Positions 25,699-33,830 of a stretch of DNA of 64,000 nucleotides are shown in pieces. The translations under genes and the position numbers were made by a program. How positions within the stretch are numbered: the stretch's first letter is position 1; each line of letters opens with the position of its first letter. The notes below the pieces were generated by a model that saw only the letters and a program-made list of their open reading frames with translations, ran no database searches and had not been told where the DNA came from. The stretch lies in assembly GCA_030427505.1 (NCBI GenBank), contig JAUICH010000008.1, positions 124,001 to 188,000 of the forward strand, read 5' to 3'. This DNA comes from Verrucomicrobiia bacterium (GTDB taxonomy: Bacteria; Verrucomicrobiota; Verrucomicrobiia; Verrucomicrobiales; DEV007).

Positions 25699-26700
25699 AT
25701 GTTTCAGAAGTTCTGCTCTTCATCGTGTCAGCGTTGCGCAACCCGGGGCCGGTTTCTACGGGCGGGAGGCTTGGTTTCTCTGGTTTTCTTGTCGCTCTCC
25801 GTTCTGACAGGCTGTCAACAAGGAGGCGAAGAAGAAGCTGGAGCCGGCGGCCCGCTCTCTGTTGTGGCCACCACCACGATGATCTCGGATATGGTCGCGG
25901 AAGTCGGCGGCGATAAGATCCAGGTCTTTTCCATGATGGGTCCGGGAGTTGATCCGCACCTATACAAGCCGACCGCCTCCGATATCGGTCACCTGAAGGA
26001 TGCCGATGTTATCTTTTACAACGGCCTCTTCCTGGAAGGGCGCATGGCGGAATTGTTTGACCGGCTCAAACAGGAAGGCAAACCGGTTCACGCCGTTTCG
26101 GATAAGCTCCCGGAAGAGCAACTCCTGAATCCGGCGCAATTCCATGGTCATCCGGACCCCCACATTTGGGGCGATGCCGGTCTGTGGGCCACCACGGTCA
26201 GCGTCGTGGTAGAGGGACTGTCGAAGGCGGATCCCGAGAACGCCGCTCACTATGAGGCACAGGGAAACGTGGTTCGCGAAAAATACCAGGCGCTCCACGA
26301 ATGGGCCCTGAAGAAAACCGCGGAACTACCCAAGGAAAAGCGCGTCCTGGTGACCAGCCACGACGCCTTTAACTACCTGGGCCGGGCCTATGGCTTTGAA
26401 GTGGTGGGCGTCCAGGGCATTTCCACCGTCAGCGAGGCGGGCTTGGCGGACCTGGCCCGGACGGTGGACTTCATCAAGCAGCGGAAAGTAAAAGCCATCT
26501 TTGTGGAGTCCAGCGTGCCCCGTGCCACCATCGAACGCATCAGTAAAGACTCCGGCGCCGTGGTGGGTGGAGAGCTTTTTTCCGACGCCATGGGTACGCC
26601 CGGTGAACTGGAAGACATCGGCGGCGAACAGATCGACCTCGGAACGTATGAAGGGATGCTCAAGCACAACCTGAACACCGCCGTGGAAGCCCTGAAGTGA
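25699..26700 (+). CDS. Metal ABC transporter substrate-binding lipoprotein (TroA/MntA type)
   Basis: A 333-residue cluster A-I binding protein. A signal peptide ends in the lipobox LTGC with Cys39 as anchor. Metal ligands fit His87 (DPHLY), His155 (DPHIW), His221 (TSHDAF) and Asp296 (FSDAMG). A His rather than Glu at the third position is as in TroA and ZnuA, so zinc binding is possible, but the MntR control and gene order troABCD favour manganese. The start has no clear ribosome site. It heads a four-gene operon with an ATPase and two permeases. Confidence 0.92.
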   Translation: MFQKFCSSSCQRCATRGRFLRAGGLVSLVFLSLSVLTGCQQGGEEEAGAGGPLSVVATTTMISDMVAEVGGDKIQVFSMMGPGVDPHLYKPTASDIGHLKDADVIFYNGLFLEGRMAELFDRLKQEGKPVHAVSDKLPEEQLLNPAQFHGHPDPHIWGDAGLWATTVSVVVEGLSKADPENAAHYEAQGNVVREKYQALHEWALKKTAELPKEKRVLVTSHDAFNYLGRAYGFEVVGVQGISTVSEAGLADLARTVDFIKQRKVKAIFVESSVPRATIERISKDSGAVVGGELFSDAMGTPGELEDIGGEQIDLGTYEGMLKHNLNTAVEALK

Positions 26701-26739
26701 GCGGCCCGGACTGTGCTATGCTCTAACGGACAGAGGAAC

Positions 26740-27519
26740 ATGGAAACTACCGCGCCAGCCCTGGAGACCCACGACCTGAGCGTGGCCTACCAGAAGAAAC
26801 CCGTCCTCTACGGCGTGGACCTGGAGATTCCCGAAGGGAAACTGGTGGGAATTGTGGGGCCGAACGGAGCGGGCAAATCGACCCTCATCAAAGCCATAAT
26901 GGGCCTGCTGCCCCTGCGCAGCGGCTGGGTGAAGGTCTTTGGTCAGCCTTTCGCGAAAGCGAAGCGCCGGGTGGGCTATGTGCCGCAGCGGGAGTCCGTG
27001 GACTGGGACTTTCCGGTGAACGTCATGGACGTGGTGTTGATGGGCCGCTATGGACACCTGGGCTGGATCAAGCGGCCATCAGCAGCCGATCGCGAGATCG
27101 CGCGCAACTGTCTGGACCAAGTGAACCTGCTGCCCTACGCGAACCGGCAGATTTCGAACTTGAGCGGCGGGCAGCAGCAGCGCGTTTTCCTGGCGCGGGC
27201 GCTGGCGCAAGAGAGCGATCTTTACCTGATGGACGAGCCCTTCGCCGGGGTGGATGCCGCCACGGAGGCCGCCATCATTGTTTTGCTCAAGGAACTGAAG
27301 GCCAGGGGAAAGACCATCCTGGTGGTGCACCACGACCTGACCACGGCGAAGGACTATTTTGACATGCTGGTGCTGCTGAACATGCGGGTCGTCGACTATG
27401 GAGACACCGCGGATGTGTTCACGGTGGAGAAGCTGCAGAAAACCTACGGCGGCCGCCTGACCCTGCTTAGCGACGTAACCCGGCAGGAGGCCAGGCAAAA
27501 AGCAGGAGAGGAAGTCTAG
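26740..27519 (+). CDS. Metal ABC transporter ATP-binding protein
   Basis: A 259-residue ATPase of the Mn/Zn family from ATG 26740. Walker A is GPNGAGKST, the Q-loop lies in VGYVPQRESVDWDFPVNVMDVVLMGRYGHLGW, the ABC signature is LSGGQQQR, Walker B is LYLMDEPFAGVD, and the switch His is in VVHHDL. It powers import of the metal delivered by the upstream binding protein. The next gene starts eight bases after its stop. Confidence 0.94.
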   Translation: METTAPALETHDLSVAYQKKPVLYGVDLEIPEGKLVGIVGPNGAGKSTLIKAIMGLLPLRSGWVKVFGQPFAKAKRRVGYVPQRESVDWDFPVNVMDVVLMGRYGHLGWIKRPSAADREIARNCLDQVNLLPYANRQISNLSGGQQQRVFLARALAQESDLYLMDEPFAGVDAATEAAIIVLLKELKARGKTILVVHHDLTTAKDYFDMLVLLNMRVVDYGDTADVFTVEKLQKTYGGRLTLLSDVTRQEARQKAGEEV

Positions 27520-27527
27520 GTATCAGA

Positions 27528-29030
27528 ATGAGTACAAGACTGACACCTTCCCGCTCTGTCCGGTGGCAGTCCACCGCCGGACTGGCGGTGGTGGTGTGGC
27601 TTGCGCTATTTGCCGTCACGCCCGCCGCGTGGGCGGACCGCATTGGAGACATCCAGGAGACGTCCGTCTGGGAGCAGGCGGGCCGTTTCTTCACCTTTCG
27701 GGACCCCGGCTTGCGCCTGGCGCTGGCGGGCTGCCTGCTACTGGGGCTGAGCTGTGGGCTGCTCGGCGGCTTTGTCGTGGTGCGAAAGATGGCGCTGGTG
27801 GGCGACACCCTTTCCCACGCCGTGCTGCCCGGCATTGCGCTGGGCTTCCTGTGGAACATGACGAAGGACCCCGTGGCCATCCTGGCCGGGGCTACTTTGG
27901 TGGGTTTGTTAGGAGTGATGGTGGTGGACTGGATCACCCGTACCACCACGCTCCAGCAGGATGCCGCGCTGGGGCTGGTGCTGTCCGCCTTTTACGGCGT
28001 GGGCATCTGCCTCGTCACCCGCATTCAGCGGCTGCCCACGGGGAACAAGAGCGGGATCGACAAGTTCATGTTTGGCCAGGCCGCGGCCTTGGGGGAGGAC
28101 GACATCGTGCTCATGCTGGTGACGACGCTGGTGACGGTGGCCTTGATCGTGTTGTTTTATCGCGGGCTGCTGGTGCTGAGTTTCAATCGCGAATTTGGCG
28201 AAGCCATGGGGTTGCCCATGAAGCTGCTCCACCACCTGCTCATGTTGCTGACTGCTTTTGCCATTGTGGTGGCCATGCAGGCCGTGGGGGTGGTACTGGT
28301 ATCAGCTATGCTGGTGATCCCGGCGGCCAGCGCGTATTTGATGACGGACCGGATGCATCGTCTGCTCTTGCTGGCGGCGCTCATCGGAATGGGGTCCGCG
28401 GCGCTGGGGGCATTCTTTTCCTTTCTGGGACACAACTTGCCGACGGGGCCTTTCATGGTCCTGGCGGGCACGGTGGTCTTCATCGGCAGTTTTCTGTTCA
28501 GTCCCCGCTATGGCTGGCTGACGCGGCTCTGGCGGCAGCACTCCCGGCGGTTGCGGACAGAACTGGAAAACACCCTGAAAGCCATGTACCGCGTCCAAGA
28601 AGATCGCGATTTTCACGGAGAAGGCGTGTCCGTCCTGGAGCTGGCGGAACGGAGGAAAGAAACCGTGGAAGAGATCCAGGCCCGGGTGAAAAACCTGCGG
28701 AGCGCCGGGCTTGCCACCCTGACCGAGGAAGGGCGCATGATTCATTTCACCCCGGAGGGATACCGTCAGGCCTGTCTCATCGTGCGCAACCACCGGCTCT
28801 GGGAGCTTTATCTCACCAACGTCGCGCACTTTGCGGCCGATCACGTTCACGCCGAAGCCGAGGAAGTAGAGCACGTCCTGGGCGAGGACACCGTGCGCCA
28901 ACTGGAGCGCCGCCTGAAATTCCCCCGCCAGGACCCTCACGGGAAACCCATTCCCAGCTTACGCGACATGGTGGGCACATCCGCGGAGGAGGAACTCCAA
29001 CGGGGCACGGAAACTCTCGGCTATAGGTGA
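27528..29030 (+). CDS. Metal ABC permease fused to a DtxR-type regulator domain
   Basis: A 500-residue fusion. Residues about 60-335 form a TroC/ZnuB-type permease with eight or so transmembrane segments (RKMALVGDTLSHAVLPGIALG; AMQAVGVVLVSAMLVIPAASAYL). An N-terminal hydrophobic segment ends in AWADR, a possible signal peptide. After a basic link (RQHSRRLRTELENTLKAMYRV) residues about 345-500 form a DtxR-like wHTH plus dimer/metal domain, with NHRLWELYLTN, HVHAEAEEVEHVL and the DPHGKPIPS motif of DtxR proteins. The domain would face the cytoplasm. Whether it binds DNA, or senses metal to control transport, cannot be told. The second ATPase partner is absent; the two permeases likely pair. Confidence 0.88.
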   Translation: MSTRLTPSRSVRWQSTAGLAVVVWLALFAVTPAAWADRIGDIQETSVWEQAGRFFTFRDPGLRLALAGCLLLGLSCGLLGGFVVVRKMALVGDTLSHAVLPGIALGFLWNMTKDPVAILAGATLVGLLGVMVVDWITRTTTLQQDAALGLVLSAFYGVGICLVTRIQRLPTGNKSGIDKFMFGQAAALGEDDIVLMLVTTLVTVALIVLFYRGLLVLSFNREFGEAMGLPMKLLHHLLMLLTAFAIVVAMQAVGVVLVSAMLVIPAASAYLMTDRMHRLLLLAALIGMGSAALGAFFSFLGHNLPTGPFMVLAGTVVFIGSFLFSPRYGWLTRLWRQHSRRLRTELENTLKAMYRVQEDRDFHGEGVSVLELAERRKETVEEIQARVKNLRSAGLATLTEEGRMIHFTPEGYRQACLIVRNHRLWELYLTNVAHFAADHVHAEAEEVEHVLGEDTVRQLERRLKFPRQDPHGKPIPSLRDMVGTSAEEELQRGTETLGYR

Positions 29031-29052
29031 CCCGAGTCAGGAGATTTGAACT

Positions 29053-30057
29053 ATGGAATCGCTGATCCCTCCGTTTGATGCCTACGCCGTGTTCGTGGAG
29101 CCGTGGACGCGTGACCTGGGATTGACCCTGCCCATCGTGCTGATGGGTTTCTTCGTGACCGCCGCCTGCGGCCTGATTGGAAACTACCTTATCCTGCGCC
29201 GCCTGGCGCTGGTGGGGGATGCCATCAGCCACTCCGTGCTGCCGGGTCTGGTGGTGGCGTTTCTCTTTTCCGGTTCCCTGCAGATCGGGGCCATGTTCGT
29301 GGGCGCGGTGGTGGCCGGCGTGCTCACCACCCTCCTCATCGAGCTCATCCACACGCGCAGCCGGGTCAAGACTGATGCCGCCATCGGCATCACGTTTTGC
29401 AGCCTCTTCGCGATCGGCGTCATCATGATCAATGCCTTCGCCGGTCAAGTGCACCTGGACACGGAGTGCGTGCTGTATGGGGAAATTGGCTACGTACCCC
29501 TGGAAGAAACCGTGTCGCTATTTGGAGGACGGTTGAATCTGGGGCCCGCTCCCGTTGTCACCATGGGCGTGGTGTTCGCTCTCGTGGCCGTGCTCGTACT
29601 GCTGTTTTACAAAGAGCTTCTCGTTAGTTCCTTCGACACTACCCTGGCGGCTTCCTTGGGCTTCGCGCCGCGGGTCATTCACTACTGCCTGATGTCTCTC
29701 CTGTCCGTGGTGGTGGTGGCGGCCTTTGAAAGCGTGGGGGCCATCCTGGTCATCGCCACGCTCATTCTTCCGGGAGCCACGGCGCAGATGATATCCACTC
29801 GCCTGCCCATCATCATGGGCCTATCGCTGGCGCACGCGGCGCTCAGCAGTCTTGGCGGGTATCACCTGGCCCGCTGGCTGGACTGCTCCACCGCGGGCGC
29901 CATGGTGGTTGCCGGCGCGGCGCTTTTCACGGCGGCGTGGGTGCTCTCTCCCCGCAGCACCATTCTCAGGAAGTGGAAGACGCGGCTCGGTTTCTTTGCC
30001 GGGGAAGAAGACCCCCAGGAAAAGGCCGCCGCGGCCCCGGCCGCGGCGGGTGACTAA
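29053..30057 (+). CDS. Metal ABC transporter permease (TroD type)
   Basis: A 334-residue permease with eight or so membrane segments, including LRRLALVGDAISHSVLPGLVVA and FESVGAILVIATLILPGATAQMI, the typical coupling and metal-path regions of the Mn/Zn family. It lacks the regulator domain fused to the preceding permease, so the channel is presumably a heterodimer. The C-terminal tail is Ala-rich (KAAAAPAAAGD) and its codons form a perfect 11-bp hairpin. It is the last gene of the Mn-type operon, 22 bases after the fusion gene. Confidence 0.92.
   Translation: MESLIPPFDAYAVFVEPWTRDLGLTLPIVLMGFFVTAACGLIGNYLILRRLALVGDAISHSVLPGLVVAFLFSGSLQIGAMFVGAVVAGVLTTLLIELIHTRSRVKTDAAIGITFCSLFAIGVIMINAFAGQVHLDTECVLYGEIGYVPLEETVSLFGGRLNLGPAPVVTMGVVFALVAVLVLLFYKELLVSSFDTTLAASLGFAPRVIHYCLMSLLSVVVVAAFESVGAILVIATLILPGATAQMISTRLPIIMGLSLAHAALSSLGGYHLARWLDCSTAGAMVVAGAALFTAAWVLSPRSTILRKWKTRLGFFAGEEDPQEKAAAAPAAAGD
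30026..30049 (+). terminator. Perfect GC hairpin inside the 3' end of the permease gene
   Basis: CCGCCGCGGCC (30026-30036), CC, GGCCGCGGCGG (30039-30049) is an 11-bp perfect inverted repeat lying just before the stop and encoding the Ala-rich tail. There is no T-run, so it may stop transcription poorly or protect the mRNA 3' end. Confidence 0.5.
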
Positions 30058-30066
30058 GGGGAGCCG

Positions 30067-30435
30067 TTAGTCCAGACCGTACTCTTCCAGCACGCTCTTG
30101 GGAATGTGCTTCAGGGCCGCCTCGCTCGTGGCGCGGAGGTAGATCGGTGGGGCGGCGCCCGCTTCGTAGGCTTCCTTCCAGCGCGCCGCGCAGACGCACC
30201 AGCGGTCGCCCGGCTTCAATCCGGGAAAGCCATACTCGGGGTGCGGCGTGCTCAGGTCATTGCCATTGGCCGCGGAAAACTCCAGGAATTCCTCGGTCAC
30301 CGCCGCGCAGACCGCGTGACAGCCCAGGTCGTGCGGTCCCGTGTGGCAGCGGCCCGTGCGGTGAAAGCCCGTCATCGGCGCCACGCCGCAGGTTTCCAGT
30401 TCGCCGCCCAATACATTCCGGTCTTCGTCGCTCAT
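30067..30435 (-). CDS. DUF2237 family protein
   Basis: A 122-residue protein matching the whole DUF2237 family: NVLGGELETCGVAPMTGFHRTG at the start, then GPHDLGCHAVCAAVTEEFLEFS, NDLSTPHPEYGFPGLKPGDRWCVCAARWKEA, and a C-terminal LEEYGL segment. It is cytoplasmic by appearance, with several conserved cysteines and histidines that could bind metal or support a redox role. Its function is unknown. It converges on the permease gene, nine bases away, and shares its strand with the FmdB-like gene. Confidence 0.9.
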   Translation of the reverse strand: MSDEDRNVLGGELETCGVAPMTGFHRTGRCHTGPHDLGCHAVCAAVTEEFLEFSAANGNDLSTPHPEYGFPGLKPGDRWCVCAARWKEAYEAGAAPPIYLRATSEAALKHIPKSVLEEYGLD

Positions 30436-30474
30436 GGAAAAGGATTCAGATGAGGTGGGTCTGGTGGAAACCGC

Positions 30475-30702
30475 TTACTCGCCTTTGCCGTGGAAGGAAG
30501 GATCGACAATCGCCGGGCCCGAAAGCTCGCCCCGCTTTCCGGTCACCGCGCCGACCCGGCGGCTGATGAGACGGCGCACGGGCTGACCGGTTTCCGGATG
30601 TTCGGTCAGAGCCGGGTCTTTGATGCTGTGGCGAATCTCAAAACGAACCGGCGTTTCGTCCGGGGTGGATGGAATGGTTTCGTATTCGTAGAGCGGCGGC
30701 AT
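30475..30702 (-). CDS. FmdB-like small protein lacking the zinc-ribbon cysteines
   Basis: A 75-residue protein from ATG 30702. The pattern MPPLYEYETI...ALTEHPETGQPVRRLISRRVG follows FmdB-family putative regulators, whose usual form is MPxYEYxCxxCG...LxxCPxCGxPVRRLIS. Here every zinc-ribbon Cys is replaced (CPxCG by HPETG; the first pair absent). So it cannot bind zinc through the standard knuckles. It sits next to DUF2237 and between two metal importers. The role is unknown. The frame is open upstream to 30792, without conservation. Confidence 0.65.
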   Translation of the reverse strand: MPPLYEYETIPSTPDETPVRFEIRHSIKDPALTEHPETGQPVRRLISRRVGAVTGKRGELSGPAIVDPSFHGKGE

Positions 30703-30920
30703 GATGAGTCGAGTGGGATGAGTTGTGAAAGTAGAGCGCGGCCAATGTAGAGAGCCACGCTGGATTCGCCAGTGCGCGCACGGGAAAAACAAGTACTTTC
30801 AGCCTTGCTGCCTATCTTAAATACTATAAATTTAATAAAAATTTAGAAAATTAGCACAAAATACTTGCATCTGTAACGCTTGTTTGTTGTAATAGCAATG
30901 ACGACACAACAGCTTATCTA

Positions 30921-32279
30921 ATGCATCATAGCTCATTACTACCTGCCATGGCCGCTGGCGCGGCGTTCTTCCTTTTCTCAGCGACCCTTCCGTCAGCTCT
31001 AGCCGGAGAGGAGACTCCTCCACTCGCGGATCCGGCGCTGAGCGAGTCCGAAACGGCGAATGCGGTTGACTGGTTGACGGGCTCGGGTGTCAGTCTCGGC
31101 GGCTTCCTGTTTCCTCACCTGCATGCTTTTGGCGCATTTGGCGGCACCACGGGCGATGCCGCGGAGATGGCGGTGGGGCACCACGATCCGAGCCGGAATG
31201 CCATGCTTCAGTCCCTGGAGCCTTCGTTGTCGCTACGTTACGGCGACTATCTGGAGGGTTTCGCCACCTATTCGTTTCACACGACCGAAGGAGGCGATTT
31301 GGACGGCGACCTGGAGGAAGCCTTTCTCAAACTGAAGGATCTGCCATTTGGATTGGAACTGCGCGGCGGCCAGTTTCTGAACCGATTTGGTTTCCAGAAC
31401 GCGGTGCATAACCACGGCTGGATGTTCGTGGATCAGAACCTGGTGAATGGCCGCATTCTCCAGGAGGGCGAATTGATGACCATGGGTGGTGAAGTGACGT
31501 GGATGATCCCGACGCCTTGGGTGTCCGCGCTCTCCATTTCCGCTGGAGGCTTACCGGAACACGACCACGATCATGAGCACGGACACGGTGAAGAGGCTGA
31601 GTTCGAAGGCGAAGGGGCCAACTACGACGCCTACCTCATTGGGCTGAACTACCTGGCGAAGTACGACTACAACGACTTCAATCAATTCAGCGGCACCTTC
31701 TCCGGCGCCTGGGGCGAAAACGAGTTTGGCCGGAACACGAGTATCTACGGCATTGGCTTCGAGTATCTGTGGCGGGAAAACGGCTACGAACCCGGTGGCC
31801 GCTCCCTGCGCTGGCGCACCGAAGCCATGCTCCGCCACATAGAGGCGGTGTCCGGCGAACTGCACGAGCATGAGCACGGCGACGACCACGAACATGAAGA
31901 AGAGCACGAGCACGGCGAGGAAGATCACGACGACCACGACGAGCATGGGGAAGAGCACCATGAGGACGAAGATCACGAACACGAAGATGAGGAGCGCCAT
32001 TATGCGAACTTCGATGAGTTCGGTTTCTCCACTTCGTTGATCTACGGCTTCAACGATTTCGTGGAAACCGGGGTCCGGGCCGGCTGGGTGTCCGGCATCC
32101 GGGACATGGGTCTGGACGACCGCTGGCGGGTTTCTCCCATGGTCACCTGCTACCTGAACCGCGAACGGACGGTCCTGTTCCGGCTTCAGTACAACTACGA
32201 CCAGAGCAACGACTTTGGCGGCGAGCACTCCGTGTGGGCACAGATCGGTATCAACTGGGGCGGCCCGGAAGTTCGCTGA
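30921..32279 (+). CDS. His-rich outer-membrane barrel protein, probable zinc-linked porin
   Basis: A 452-residue exported protein. The signal peptide ends near SALAGEE; ATG 30948 is an alternative start. The rest looks like a beta-barrel: paired aromatic strands (SLRYGDYLEGFATYSFHTT, SVWAQIGINWG) and a porin-like end. Two His/Asp/Glu-rich insertions stand out, a shorter one at about 31558-31620 and a longer one at about 31861-32000, both probably surface or periplasmic loops able to bind Zn(II). No TonB box or plug domain is evident, so it may be a metal-responsive porin. It heads the zinc-type operon, with an AT-rich upstream region (30810-30920). Confidence 0.75.
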   Translation: MHHSSLLPAMAAGAAFFLFSATLPSALAGEETPPLADPALSESETANAVDWLTGSGVSLGGFLFPHLHAFGAFGGTTGDAAEMAVGHHDPSRNAMLQSLEPSLSLRYGDYLEGFATYSFHTTEGGDLDGDLEEAFLKLKDLPFGLELRGGQFLNRFGFQNAVHNHGWMFVDQNLVNGRILQEGELMTMGGEVTWMIPTPWVSALSISAGGLPEHDHDHEHGHGEEAEFEGEGANYDAYLIGLNYLAKYDYNDFNQFSGTFSGAWGENEFGRNTSIYGIGFEYLWRENGYEPGGRSLRWRTEAMLRHIEAVSGELHEHEHGDDHEHEEEHEHGEEDHDDHDEHGEEHHEDEDHEHEDEERHYANFDEFGFSTSLIYGFNDFVETGVRAGWVSGIRDMGLDDRWRVSPMVTCYLNRERTVLFRLQYNYDQSNDFGGEHSVWAQIGINWGGPEVR

Positions 32280-32335
32280 ATGGTCCTGACAAAGCCACCT
32301 AAAACTAATAATACCAACTTCATCGCGAGACGAAA

Positions 32336-33271
32336 ATGAAGACGCAACCGAAGATCAAATCGCGGGGAGGCCTTTTCTTGGCGCTCTCATTTGCCCTGGT
32401 CCTGCTGGCCGGGGGAGCCGGACGGGCGGCCGCGGAAATGAAAGTGGTCACCCTGCATCCCATGATTACCGACTTGGCCCGCCAGGTGGGTGGTGACGAT
32501 GTGCAGGTGACCGGTCTGATGAAGCCGGGAGACGATCCGCACCACTTCGAGCCGAATTCCGAAGGAATGAGCCAGATTCATTCCGCCCGCCTGGTGCTGG
32601 CTTCAGGAAAGGGACTGGAGCCTTACCTGAGCAAGCTGAACGATTCCCTCGGAACCGGGGGAGAAATCGTGGAGGTTGGCCGCCTGGTGCCGTCCATCAA
32701 GATCGAAGCCGATGCCGTCTTTGTCTGCTGCCCCGCTCACAGCGCCGGGGCGCTGGACCCGCACTGGTGGCACAGCATCAAGAACATGGAGCGTGCCGCG
32801 GGCATCGTGGCCGATGAATTCGCCAAGGCCGATCCCTCCCACGCCGGCGCCTACGCCGCCCGGGCCAAGGCCTACAAGAGCAGGCTGAGCGATCTCTATA
32901 TCTGGGCAAAGAAAGAAATCTCCCGCATTCCGCGCAATGACCGGGAACTGGCTACCTCTCACGCTGCCTTCGGTTACTTCTGCAAAGAGTTCGGCTTCAA
33001 GTCCGTGCCAGTGCAGGGCCTGGGCCGGGAGAGTGAAGTGTCGTCTCAATACCTGGAAGAGACTGCCAACGCCATTCGGAAGTATGAGATAAAGGCGGTG
33101 TTTCCCGAGCGCCTGGCGAATCCCAAGCCGTTGGAGACCGTCACTCGCACCACGGGCGTTAGAGTGGCGGAACCCCTCATCGCCGATGGCTCCGCCGCCG
33201 GGGTGGAGACCTATGAGGCCTTTATGCGTCACAATGTGAGTGTGATTGTGGATGCCCTGGCGGGTTCCTGA
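32336..33271 (+). CDS. znuA: Zinc ABC transporter substrate-binding protein (ZnuA type)
   Basis: A 311-residue periplasmic binding protein with a Sec signal (cut near GRAAAEMK), not a lipoprotein. Metal ligands fit His69 (DPHHFEP), His143 (DPHWW), His209 (TSHAAF) and Asp284 (IADGS), the three-His-one-Asp set of zinc proteins. It lacks the long acidic His loop of E. coli ZnuA; the His-rich part here may be supplied by the upstream barrel protein. Gene order with an ATPase and permease supports a zinc importer. A zinc site is inferred, not shown. Confidence 0.85.
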   Translation: MKTQPKIKSRGGLFLALSFALVLLAGGAGRAAAEMKVVTLHPMITDLARQVGGDDVQVTGLMKPGDDPHHFEPNSEGMSQIHSARLVLASGKGLEPYLSKLNDSLGTGGEIVEVGRLVPSIKIEADAVFVCCPAHSAGALDPHWWHSIKNMERAAGIVADEFAKADPSHAGAYAARAKAYKSRLSDLYIWAKKEISRIPRNDRELATSHAAFGYFCKEFGFKSVPVQGLGRESEVSSQYLEETANAIRKYEIKAVFPERLANPKPLETVTRTTGVRVAEPLIADGSAAGVETYEAFMRHNVSVIVDALAGS

Positions 33272-33320
33272 GTCCTGGCGATAAGGCTGGCACCCTTTCT
33301 TTTTCACCACAAGACCTCCC

Positions 33321-33791
33321 ATGCGCGGCTTTCCTGTTCTCAGCACCTTGGTTGCGATAGCGTTACTGGCTTTGGCCTGGTGGCCTCTATCCTATGTGAC
33401 GGGGAAGTCGTCGCAGACGGGCGCGGAAAGTGGAACGGATTGCCCGCTTACGCCGCTCCCAACGGCGGCGGAGACTGGCGTGTCCTCTCCAGTGCCGGTG
33501 TTCCTCACGGTGCGTGCCTCTCATGCGCCCTCGAAGCTGACCCTCGTCTTAGACGGCGAAAACGAGATCGATCTCGCCGAGGGCGCCGATTGGACTGGAG
33601 AGATAACGAAAGAGCTGTCTATTGTTATTCCCACCGAAGGTATTGAGGCCTGGGTGGAAGCCCAGTGGCCGGAGGATGTCGCGAATGTGGCCTTGGCCAT
33701 TTCCCTCACGCCGGAAGCGGGGGAGGAACGGCGCGTGACGCTGTGGTCCGATGGGCCCGAGCTTTCCGATCTGGCGGAGTTTATCTGGTAG
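33321..33791 (+). CDS. Unknown membrane-anchored periplasmic protein in the zinc operon
   Basis: A 156-residue protein with one N-terminal hydrophobic segment (about residues 4-27), which may be an uncleaved anchor or signal. The remainder is hydrophilic and acidic, with beta-rich stretches (PVFLTVRASHAPSKLTLVLDG; VALAISLTPEAGEERRVTLWSDG) that suggest a small beta-sandwich facing the periplasm. It has one Cys near residue 41 and few His, so it is not an obvious metal chaperone. No family is recognised. It lies between znuA and the ATPase genes, with 49 and 39 bases to its neighbours, so it is probably part of the importer operon. Confidence 0.6.
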   Translation: MRGFPVLSTLVAIALLALAWWPLSYVTGKSSQTGAESGTDCPLTPLPTAAETGVSSPVPVFLTVRASHAPSKLTLVLDGENEIDLAEGADWTGEITKELSIVIPTEGIEAWVEAQWPEDVANVALAISLTPEAGEERRVTLWSDGPELSDLAEFIW

Positions 33792-33830
33792 GCGCAACTC
33801 TTACGATTTTCCCACCTTCAAACACTGGTC

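Noticed and set aside
27563-29026. A 487-codon frame in another plus frame over the permease-regulator fusion
   Set aside because: Its translation is Gly/Ala/His/Arg-rich with no domain, while the frame at 27528 encodes clear permease and DtxR motifs.
30885-30911. Possible Zur box TGTTGT...ACAACA upstream of the His-rich barrel gene
   Set aside because: The arms are only six bases with a 15-base spacer and do not match a Zur consensus I know, so I do not call it.
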